Origin: Streptomyces sp. PH10-H1
GTDB lineage: Bacteria; Actinomycetota; Actinomycetes; Streptomycetales; Streptomycetaceae
NCBI RefSeq assembly: GCF_030063355.1
Contig: NZ_JASISZ010000074.1
Coordinates: 1 to 38,036 of the forward strand
DNA: 38,036 nt
Direction: 5' to 3'
Positions 32,012 through 38,036 of this stretch are shown here, piece after piece. Each line of letters begins with the position of its first letter. Positions within the stretch are counted from its first letter, which is position 1. The position numbers were made by a program, and so were the translations under genes. The notes beneath the pieces were generated by a model. That model had not been told where the DNA came from. It ran no database searches and worked only from the letters and a program-made list of their open reading frames with translations.

Positions 32012-32284
32012 TCAGTCGCCCGGCCACGTTCCGGTGACACGGCGCCAGCCGGTGGCGCCACCTCTCTGTATGGCTGCTCGCACGACCCAGAGGATCACGC
32101 CCTCGATGGCTGCGGCGGCGAGCACTTCTCTCCAGCTGTGGTCCCGCTCAAGGGGTTGCGGAGCGTCCTGGCCTGGGCCGATCCGGTCCCACACCTTCCG
32201 GAAGACCAGTCCGGCCAACGCGCCGCCGGCCATCCCGACGAGAAGACCCACCGGTTTGTACACGACTTTCGCTGTCTTGGGCAA
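32012..32284 (-). CDS. DUF4235 small membrane protein
   Basis: The 90-residue protein starts at a TTG (32284) with GGAGGG well placed upstream. It reads MPKTAKVVYKPVGLLVGMAG, GALAGLVFRKVWDRIG and, after a charged loop, SWREVLAAAAIEGVILWVVR with a Gly/Arg end. Two hydrophobic segments and the KxVYKPxG start match DUF4235, small actinobacterial membrane proteins of unknown function often found near stress genes. Confidence 0.85.
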   Translation of the reverse strand: MPKTAKVVYKPVGLLVGMAGGALAGLVFRKVWDRIGPGQDAPQPLERDHSWREVLAAAAIEGVILWVVRAAIQRGGATGWRRVTGTWPGD

Positions 32285-32328
32285 GAGATCCCTCCTTCAC
32301 CACTCTCGCGTCACAAGGCCCGTCCCCG

Positions 32329-32490
32329 TCACTCCTCGTCCTTCTGGTCACGGGCCCAGCGCTCACGCTGCGGCACAACGGCGTAACGGGGATCTTCGGT
32401 GGAGGTGATTCCCGCGCGAAGCACGCCGAAGCGCGTAAAGGCCGGTCCGGCGAGCAGCGCCAGACCACTGGCGACTGTGGTTCGGCTGCC
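32329..32490 (-). pseudogene. probable NrfD-type membrane subunit, C-terminal remnant
   Basis: The frame ending at 32329 reads ASGLALLAGPAFTRFGVLRA, GITSTEDPRYAVVPQRERWA. It resembles the last helix and tail of NrfD/polysulfide-reductase membrane subunits of Streptomyces, which typically end with ALTRFGVFxAG and DPKYTVVPQRERL. The preceding seven or more helices are missing and the start used by the longer frame (32547) is not credible. I regard it as a leftover of a lost oxidoreductase operon. Confidence 0.5.
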
Positions 32491-32628
32491 CCACCAATCT
32501 GCCTTCACACCATCCACTGCGCATCCGCGTCGCCCCTGCTTCACCACCTCATCAAACGGACGACGCGGCAGCCTCCGCGTGGGGTCCGCAGGCTTCCAGA
32601 GGGTTGCGCTGCGCTCCGTCGTGACCGG

Positions 32629-33741
32629 TCAGCGTTGGGCAATGCGTGGGAATACCGCTTCGTCCAGGTACAGGCCCACCGCCGCGGCCACCGGGATGGC
32701 GATCAGGGCCCCCACTACGCCCATGAGAGCGCCACCGACCAGGACACCGAGGATGGTGACCAGGGGGTGGACCGAGACCGCGAACTTCATGGCGCGCGGG
32801 ACGATGAGGTAGTCCTCGGCGAGCCGGAACACGATGTAGAAGACGGCGGTGGCGATAGCCACCGGCAGCGAGACGGCGAGGGCAACCAAGGAGACAACGA
32901 CGCCGCCGATGGTGGAGCCGACCACGGGGATCAGGTCCATCACGGCGACGAAGACGCCGAGCGCGGCCGGGTAGGGAGCGCCCCAGATCTCCAGCCAGAT
33001 CAATGTGGCCAGACCTGCGATGACTGAGGTGGCGACATTGGCGAGCATGTATCGCCCGGTGCGGCTCAGAACCTCTTCGGTCATGGCCTCGGCACGCTCC
33101 CGCTTACTGCCGGGCACGAAGCGCAGGCAGAACTTCTTGAGCGTCGGGAGCCCCGCAATGAAATACATGGTCAGTGTGATCACCAGGACGAGTCCGGTGA
33201 TCGTGGTGAGAAGCAGCTGGCCCGCGCCGAGGAGTCCGTTGACGACCGTGTTGGCTCCGTTGCCGCTCAGCTGCTGCTTGGCTTTGGTGATCAGGTGGTA
33301 GCGGTCCTCGAGTCTGCCGAGAGCCGAGTGGTGGTCGTGGAGTTGCTGCAGCCAGTTGGGTACGCCCTTAACCAGGGCGTTGACCTCATTGGTGACCAGA
33401 GGGATGAACAAGGCGAAGAGTCCGCCGACAACGACGAACATACCGATGATGACCGTGGTGACGGCCCAGCGCCGCTTCATGCCCTTGGCGGTGAGCCAGA
33501 CAACGATCGGCTCGACGCTCACCGCGATGACCAGGGCCAGCACGGTGAGGGTGAGCACGCCCTGGATCTTCGACACGGCCTGCAGCAGGACGTAGGCGAT
33601 CACCGCGCCCAGACTCAGACGAAAGCCGATGGTGGACCAGGACCTGCCCGTACGACCCGGACTCGCACCCGGGTCGGAATCCGGGCCCGGCGGTGGGTCC
33701 GGCGGTGGACCGGAGGGTGTTTCGGCTGCGGCACTGTCCAT
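32629..33741 (-). CDS. AI-2E/PerM-family membrane permease
   Basis: The 370-residue protein begins MDSAAAETPSGPPPDP, a Pro-rich cytoplasmic start. It has about seven to eight hydrophobic segments, including LSLGAVIAYVLLQAV, LTLTVLALVIAVSVEPIV, TTVIIGMFVVVGGLFALFIP, LLTTITGLVLVITLTMYFIA and a C-terminal group with LVTILGVLVGGALMGVVGAL. The PxPxxLGxFxAxxDLIPxxGxxIG region (near residues 245-270) is the family hallmark. Such proteins export autoinducer-2, or act as Na+/H+ or other transporters; the substrate cannot be inferred. The ATG at 33741 is chosen over an Arg-rich extension to 33873. Confidence 0.9.
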   Translation of the reverse strand: MDSAAAETPSGPPPDPPPGPDSDPGASPGRTGRSWSTIGFRLSLGAVIAYVLLQAVSKIQGVLTLTVLALVIAVSVEPIVVWLTAKGMKRRWAVTTVIIGMFVVVGGLFALFIPLVTNEVNALVKGVPNWLQQLHDHHSALGRLEDRYHLITKAKQQLSGNGANTVVNGLLGAGQLLLTTITGLVLVITLTMYFIAGLPTLKKFCLRFVPGSKRERAEAMTEEVLSRTGRYMLANVATSVIAGLATLIWLEIWGAPYPAALGVFVAVMDLIPVVGSTIGGVVVSLVALAVSLPVAIATAVFYIVFRLAEDYLIVPRAMKFAVSVHPLVTILGVLVGGALMGVVGALIAIPVAAAVGLYLDEAVFPRIAQR

Positions 33742-33988
33742 GGTCACCGGGAACGACTCCTTCCTGGATCCATCGCTCCCTGCGGACCGGGCCGACCCGA
33801 CTAGCTGAGGAGCGGGAAATTCCATTCTCGCGTGCCCGTACCCGGTCCGCATATGCACCCATCCACTCCGCAACGCCCCGTCCGGCCCGACAGTGCTGAT
33901 CTACGCGGCCGATTCGTCGCTGGGTACGGACGTGCCAGCGGGCCCGAGGGGGTCCGGGCCCGCAGCAGATCTGGATGAGTGTGAGCGG

Positions 33989-34159
33989 CTACCAGCGGTA
34001 CCAGCGGCCGCGACTTCCGGAGGCGCCGGTGCCCCGCATCACGAAGCCGAGCAGCCACACCACCAGGACGATGACCGCGACCCACCAGAGGATCTTGAGC
34101 GCGAAGCCCGCACCGAACAGAATCAGCGCGAGCAGCAGAACGAGAAGCAACGGACCCAT
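33989..34159 (-). CDS. small hydrophobic protein ending GRWYRW
   Basis: A 56-residue protein from ATG 34159, behind AGGAGG. It has two adjoining hydrophobic helices (MGPLLLVLLLALILFGAGFA and ILWWVAVIVLVVWLLGFVM), then a short RGTGASGSRGRWYRW tail. This type is widespread in Streptomyces as a conserved hydrophobic protein of unknown role. A broken tail of a second copy lies at 31605-31640. Confidence 0.85.
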   Translation of the reverse strand: MGPLLLVLLLALILFGAGFALKILWWVAVIVLVVWLLGFVMRGTGASGSRGRWYRW

Positions 34160-34390
34160 GGCTATCAACCTCCTGACCAGCGCATTCCCGCTCTCGGGAC
34201 GATCATGCCTGCGATTTTTCGCAATACGGCCGACGCGCTGAGGAGGGGACGGCGAAGAGGGCACTCCGACGTTGCGACGAACACCACGCCAGGCACCGCA
34301 CGCCCTCCGCCACGCCACACACGAGCGCCCCACTGCGCCAAGGAGTGAAGACCTTGCGCAGCGGGGCGCCATAGTGCGGCGTACCGTCCG

Positions 34391-34738
34391 TCAGGAGCGG
34401 TGGGTGCCGTAGTAGCCCTCGACCTGCTGGTGATAGCCCAGATCGCCGGCGTGCTTGTCCTTGTCAAACTCCGGAGAGTCCTTGATCTCGTCCTTCGTGC
34501 GATCGACGTAGATCTTCCGCTCTGTGGCGTCGATGGACCGGATCGTCCCCGCCGGGAGCAGGACGTGCTTGCCGAAGATCCACACCCCGGTGTCGACCAC
34601 GATGTACGCGGAGTCGACCTCCTCGGAATGCTTGTCGACCTTGCCGATGCTGCCGTCAGTGGCCTCGACCTTGAACCCGGTCAGATCCGTTCCGGCCTTG
34701 TGACCCGACGCTTCGTGGTATCCCCACATCTCAGTCAT
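34391..34738 (-). CDS. PRC-barrel domain protein
   Basis: The 115-residue protein, from ATG 34738 behind GGAAGGGAAG, reads GHKAGTDLTGFKVEATDGSI, GKVDKHSEEVDSAYIVVDTG, KHVLLPAGTIRSIDATERKI and a charged C-terminal end with DKDKHAGDLGYHQQVEGYYG. The pattern is a PRC-barrel, a small beta domain found in ribosome-maturation and photosynthetic proteins. Stand-alone actinobacterial copies are stress-associated. The longer frame to 34840 overlaps the CsbD end and is not used. Confidence 0.88.
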   Translation of the reverse strand: MTEMWGYHEASGHKAGTDLTGFKVEATDGSIGKVDKHSEEVDSAYIVVDTGVWIFGKHVLLPAGTIRSIDATERKIYVDRTKDEIKDSPEFDKDKHAGDLGYHQQVEGYYGTHRS

Positions 34739-34805
34739 GAGCTTCCCTTCCGTAGTCCCTGCGGTAGTGCGAGGATTCCCTTCCGATCTGGTCGGTGGGC
34801 AACCC

Positions 34806-35150
34806 TCAAGAAATCGCCTGCCCTGCAACCTCCGGCGCACACGCGCCTACGGCAATGCGGGACGATCTGGCTCGAAACACCCGCCCTCGCAGACGCGCCG
34901 GTCCGTCTGTGCTCTTTGTATGTTCCGGACAACGTGTGGGGCCGCTGCCTTGAATGGCAGCGGCCCCATGAGTTGTATCGGTGTCGAACGCGTCCTCGAC
35001 GTGTTCGCCTGCCTGCTTCACGTCGCCCTTGGCCTGCTCGGCGCGGCCCTCAGGCTCGAGGCGCTCATTGCCGACGGTCTTATCTGCGGCTTCCTTGATC
35101 TTGCCCTTGGCCTTGTCCGCGGTGTTCTCGGCCTTGTCTCGCGTGCTCAT
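34806..35150 (-). CDS. CsbD-like stress protein with unusual C-terminal extension
   Basis: Residues 1-57 are a typical CsbD domain: STRDKAENTADKAKGKIKEA, ADKTVGNERLEPEGRAEQAK and GDVKQAGEHVEDAF. CsbD proteins are hydrophilic, helical and induced by general stress. Such proteins usually stop at about 57-60 residues, but here the frame continues for another 57 residues of atypical composition to 34806 and runs through a strong hairpin (34937-34968). This suggests a lost stop codon, or a small frameshift near the natural end. The start ATG at 35150 is good. Confidence 0.8.
   Translation of the reverse strand: MSTRDKAENTADKAKGKIKEAADKTVGNERLEPEGRAEQAKGDVKQAGEHVEDAFDTDTTHGAAAIQGSGPTRCPEHTKSTDGPARLRGRVFRARSSRIAVGACAPEVAGQAIS
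34937..34968 (-). terminator. hairpin inside the CsbD 3' extension
   Basis: Thirteen-base perfect arms (34937-34949 and 34956-34968) enclose a six-base loop, with a further acaac/gttgt pairing outside. It looks like the natural terminator of csbD, now within the open frame. Confidence 0.65.
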
Positions 35151-35278
35151 GAGGTCTCCTCCAAGATCGGTGCGGGTGATGCACTCGGCCGCCTACTCGC
35201 TCCCACTGGATCAATGTCGGCTTTTCGGTGCGCCAAAGGGCTCCTCGCAGTGCCGCTTCAGCCGGGTGTGTCCGTGTG

Positions 35279-35670
35279 TCAGGACAGCTGGGGAAGGATT
35301 CTGTCCGGTGTCATGGGGAGGTCCCGGAAGCGGATCCCTGTGGCGTGGTGGACGGCGTTGCCGATGGCCGCGGCGGTGCCCACGATGCCGATCTCGCCGA
35401 TTCCCTTGCTGCCCATGGGATTGAGGTGAGCGTCCTCCTCGTCGATCCTGCGCTTCGATCGCGGAGACGTCGGCACAGGCCGGCACGTGGTAGGAGGCGA
35501 GGTCCTTTTCCACGAAGTCTCCGAACTCGGGGTCCATGGTGCTCGCTTCCGTCAGCGCCATGCCCAGGCCCAGGACCATTCCGCCGATGAATTGGGACCG
35601 CGCCTTACGGGGGTTGAGGATCCGGCCTGCGGCGTAGACGCCCAGCAGACGGCGGACGCGCGGGTCGCCC
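35279..35670 (-). pseudogene. xanthine dehydrogenase-type molybdopterin subunit, C-terminal fragment
   Basis: Reading leftward from about 35670: VRRLLGVYAAGRILNPRKAR, SQFIGGMVLGLGMALTEAST, FVEKDLASYHVPACADVSAI, then after a frameshift near 35455 IDEEDAHLNPMGSKGIGEIG, IVGTAAAIGNAVHHATGIRF and RDLPMTPDRILPQL. These are the last 120-130 residues of the XdhB/YagR-type catalytic subunit, including the GSKGIGE loop with the catalytic Glu. All upstream domains and partner genes are absent. Confidence 0.75.
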
Positions 35671-35846
35671 CGGCCGCACCCATGTTCAGCGAGGTCAACG
35701 CGATGGCAGTCACTCCGACAGAGGCAAGCCGACCGATCCTGCCCGTGAAACAGAAGCCTCTCGCCTTTTCAATCCAAACCAGGACAAAAAGGTAGCAGTC
35801 CGAGTCCGGCGGTCAGCGGTTGGCCTCGATGTGTCGGGCCTGACGG

Positions 35847-36077
35847 TCAGTGGCTGTGGGGGTCGTGGAAGGGGTTGATGACCTCGCAGGTGATGTCCAT
35901 CCAGCGCTTCAAGTCCTGGCACATGGCCTGGTCGCCTGCCTGCTCGAACGCCTTGACCAGGTCCCGGAGCAGGTACATCCAGTGGCGTGAGTTGGCCACG
36001 TGCCAGGCCGTGGGGTCCTCGGCGACGGCCAGCGAGGACGCGTACAGGAGGTGCGCCTCCACCCCGAGCGTGGCCAC
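35847..36077 (-). CDS. hypothetical protein or C-terminal fragment
   Basis: A 76-codon frame reads YASSLAVAEDPTAWHVANSR, HWMYLLRDLVKAFEQAGDQA and MCQDLKRWMDITCEVINPFH, ending HDPHSH. Composition is clearly protein-like with several Trp and paired Cys. The frame is open upstream only to a TGA about 30 bases before the GTG, so it may be a 5'-truncated gene. No family is recognised. It lies between two decayed regions. Confidence 0.4.
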   Translation of the reverse strand: MATLGVEAHLLYASSLAVAEDPTAWHVANSRHWMYLLRDLVKAFEQAGDQAMCQDLKRWMDITCEVINPFHDPHSH

Positions 36078-36193
36078 CAGCTGCGGATACCGCTCGGACC
36101 CCGCAGGTCACGCTTGTCGGAACCAAATGGTCACGCTGCCTGCAACCTGCGGTGAACTGCCATGTGCCCGGCGGGTGATGAGCGCCGTGCATT

Positions 36194-36925
36194 TCACCAG
36201 GGCACTACGCCAGCGCCTCCGAAGAACTTGCCGGTCGGGCCGTCGTCGGGCAGGGTCGCGAGTTTGATGGCGATCGCCGCGCCCTGTTCGGGGGTACGCA
36301 CGCCGCGGAAGCCGTTGAGGTCGGTCGCGACGTAGCCGGGGCAGCCGGCGTTGATCAGGATGTTCGTGCCGCTCAGCTCCCGGGCGTACTGGAGGGTGAC
36401 AGCGTTCAGGAACGTCTTCGATGCCGCGTACGCCACGGCCACCGGACCCGTCGTCTGCTCAGCAGCGGTTCCTGACTGCAGGGTGAGGGAGCCGACGCTG
36501 CTGGACATGTTCACGATCCGTGGTGAGGCAGAGCGGCGCAGCAGCGGCATCATCGCGTTGGTGACGCGGATGACGCCTATCACGTTGGTCTCCACGACCG
36601 TCCGGATGGTGGCGGGATCGACCCGGGTGGGCTCCTGCGGCATGCCGCTGGTGATGCCGGCGTTGTTGACGAGCACGTCGAGGCGCCCGGCCTGTTCCTC
36701 GATCAGCCGTGCGGCGGCGGTCGCGCTCGGGTCGTCGGTCACGTCCAGTGGTACGCCGAACGCGTCGACGCCGGTCGCGCGCAGTCTCTCCACCGCGGCC
36801 TTGCGGCGCTGATCGTCGCGGGCGCCGACGCCGACGCTCCAGCCGAGGGCTCCCAAGCCCGCAGCGATCTCATAGCCAATTCCCTTGTTCGCGCCGGTGA
36901 CCAGCGCAATCGTCCGTTCGCTCAT
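36194..36925 (-). CDS. short-chain dehydrogenase/reductase (classical SDR)
   Basis: The 243-residue protein shows the complete classical SDR set: TGANKGIG near 10 for NAD(P) binding, LDVTDDP, NNAG near 90, a catalytic Ser in VNMSSSVGSL, and YAASK with Tyr and Lys. The ending PTGKFFGGAGVVPW resembles carbonyl-reductase-like SDRs. NADPH preference is likely because Lys and Arg follow the nucleotide fold, but the substrate is unknown. The ATG is at 36925. It is divergent from a LysR-type gene with a 94-base shared control region. Confidence 0.92.
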   Translation of the reverse strand: MSERTIALVTGANKGIGYEIAAGLGALGWSVGVGARDDQRRKAAVERLRATGVDAFGVPLDVTDDPSATAAARLIEEQAGRLDVLVNNAGITSGMPQEPTRVDPATIRTVVETNVIGVIRVTNAMMPLLRRSASPRIVNMSSSVGSLTLQSGTAAEQTTGPVAVAYAASKTFLNAVTLQYARELSGTNILINAGCPGYVATDLNGFRGVRTPEQGAAIAIKLATLPDDGPTGKFFGGAGVVPW

Positions 36926-36982
36926 AGGGACGATGCTGCCTCGGAGCCCGGCGGTGGTCCAACACCGATTGGGTGGGCAGCG

Positions 36983-36997
36983 ATACCTTCCAGGTAT
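36983..36997. promoter_or_regulatory. candidate LysR-type operator (T-N11-A palindrome)
   Basis: ATACC-TTCCA-GGTAT is a perfect interrupted palindrome in the divergent gap, 23 bases before the LysR start, and contains the T-N11-A core typical of LysR-regulator sites. It is well placed to control both genes. Confidence 0.55.
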
Positions 36998-37019
36998 GGA
37001 TCCGGAGTAGCGTGGCTGT

Positions 37020-37871
37020 ATGGAGACCCGGGAACTGCGATATTTCGTCGCTGTCGCTGAAGAGCTGCACTTCGGGCGCGCCGCGCAACGGCTCGGGATC
37101 GCACAGCCGCCTTTGTCACGGGCGATCCAGCAGTTCGAACGACGACTCGGGGCAGTGCTGCTGGATCGGACCAGCCGCACTGTCACGCTGACCGAGGCCG
37201 GCTCGGTGCTGTTGGTCGAGGGCCGGGCAGCGCTCGACGCGATCGACGCCGCTGAGCGCCGGACCCGCCGCGCCGCCCTTTCCGCGACCGGCCGTCCCGG
37301 CCTGGCCCTGGTCACGAAAGCCAGCGCGTCCCGCGAACTGCTGGCGAAACTGCTCGACGCGTACGCCGCCGAACCCGACGCGGTCCCCGTCGACGTCATC
37401 CTGTGCGGCCCGGCCGAGCAGCAACGACTCCTGCGCGAGGGCCGGGCCGACGTGGCGCTGCTGAACCGGCCGTTCGACTCGACGGCCGGGTTCCACACCG
37501 AGGAGCTCAGCACGGAGGGCCAGGTTGTGGTCCTGCCGGCCGGGCATCCGCTCACCACCCGGGCCCATGTGCACATGGCCGACATCACCGAGCTGCCGGG
37601 CCTGCCCCTGCCACGCTGGCCCGACTCCGACGGCACCTACCCGCCCGGCCCCGGCCCGCAGGTCCGCGACCACGCGCAGTTGTTGCAGCTCGTCGCGCTC
37701 GGCCGTGCTTGCGCAGTCTCACCGGAGTCGTGCCGAGCCCAGCTGCACGGTGACCTCGCCGCCGTGCCCGTGCTGGACGCGCCGACAGTCACCACCGTGA
37801 TCGCCTGGCCACCGCACAGCCGGTCCAGAGCCGTCGCCGACCTTGTCCGGACTGCGACACGTCTCCAGTAG
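37020..37871 (+). CDS. LysR-family transcriptional regulator
   Basis: The 283-residue protein begins METRELRYFVAVAEELHFGR, with the helix-turn-helix AAQRLGIAQPPLSRAIQQFE and LGAVLLDRTSRTVTLTEAG, diagnostic of LysR regulators. The C-terminal part (about 90-283) is the effector-binding domain. Such proteins usually control a divergent neighbour together with a small ligand; here that neighbour is the SDR. A candidate operator lies just upstream. The start is set by the METRELRYF pattern. No defects are seen. Confidence 0.93.
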   Translation: METRELRYFVAVAEELHFGRAAQRLGIAQPPLSRAIQQFERRLGAVLLDRTSRTVTLTEAGSVLLVEGRAALDAIDAAERRTRRAALSATGRPGLALVTKASASRELLAKLLDAYAAEPDAVPVDVILCGPAEQQRLLREGRADVALLNRPFDSTAGFHTEELSTEGQVVVLPAGHPLTTRAHVHMADITELPGLPLPRWPDSDGTYPPGPGPQVRDHAQLLQLVALGRACAVSPESCRAQLHGDLAAVPVLDAPTVTTVIAWPPHSRSRAVADLVRTATRLQ

Positions 37872-37966
37872 TTCCAACATGCCTGGCCAGGTTCCACCTG
37901 TCGTGTCCCGTGTCCTGTCGCAGTGCGTCTCGCAGCCAGTGGGCTGCTGACCTGCTGGGGTGCCAT

Positions 37967-38005
37967 GTCGTTTGAGAACGCTGGCCCCCGGTGTTCTCAA
38001 ACGAC
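37967..38005. repeat. 13-bp perfect inverted repeat at the right edge
   Basis: Arms 37967-37979 and 37993-38005 are perfectly complementary with a 13-base GC-rich loop, and partial pairing extends outward. It lies 96 bases after the LysR stop. It may be a terminator, or the end of a mobile element beyond the window; no gene is visible from 37872 to the edge. Confidence 0.55.
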
Positions 38006-38036
38006 GTGGGTTTCACGGAATTCGCGTTCGCCGTGC

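Noticed and set aside
1..38036. CRISPR arrays, tRNA or rRNA genes, replication origin
   Set aside because: No regularly spaced repeats, tRNA-like cloverleaf, rRNA segment or DnaA-box cluster was recognised on reading both strands.

Overview
The window looks like chromosomal accessory DNA from a high-GC actinomycete, most probably Streptomyces or a close relative. The evidence is strongly GC-biased codon use, frequent GTG starts, 4-base ATGA/GTGA gene overlaps, Streptomyces-type insertion-sequence remnants and several small stress-protein families common in that genus. No tRNA, rRNA or CRISPR array is visible.

Left part (1-12.9 kb): a membrane cytochrome b/molybdopterin oxidoreductase fusion with a coupled membrane protein; a frameshifted DUF3040 gene; a pile of broken transposase genes (IS701-, IS3- and IS1380-like, 3.1-5.3 kb); a two-domain multicopper oxidase; two small unknown genes; a TfoX-like protein; a protein joining an S51-peptidase-like domain to a cysteinyl-tRNA-synthetase-like tail; an unknown protein; a broken LysE exporter gene; an AAC(3)-like acetyltransferase; and a small IS3 derivative that keeps both terminal inverted repeats.

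Centre (13.0-29.5 kb): an almost complete high-affinity [NiFe]-hydrogenase locus of the actinobacterial type (group 1h). A long minus-strand series runs from a candidate promoter near 28.1 kb: small subunit, large subunit, NifU/Rieske-like protein, DUF5947, DUF6084, an unknown protein split by a frameshift, a 39-residue membrane peptide, maturation protease, a HypC-HypF fusion, HypC, HypD, HypE, a DUF6390-like protein and HypX. Divergently, hypA and hypB read to the right. Subunits, nickel insertion (HypA/B), Fe(CN)2CO assembly (HypC/D/E/F), aerobic CO supply (HypX) and C-terminal cleavage (protease) are all encoded. The uncharacterised genes between catalytic and maturation genes are candidates for electron transfer, membrane attachment or assembly. 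The HypC-HypF fusion and the 197-bp copy of part of the small-subunit gene are the most unusual points.

Right part (29.5-38 kb): a scar zone with an NTF2-like fragment, a sigma-factor tail, a Tn3-family transposase fragment, the 197-bp duplication, a truncated membrane-protein gene, and remnants of MarR, NrfD and xanthine-dehydrogenase genes. Between them are apparently intact stress-type genes (DUF4235, AI-2E-family permease, small hydrophobic protein, PRC-barrel, CsbD). At the end, a divergent short-chain dehydrogenase/LysR-regulator pair shares a T-N11-A operator candidate. Several genes differ from an intact reading frame by one base, twice in six-base G/C runs, so either recent decay or residual sequencing error should be kept in mind.
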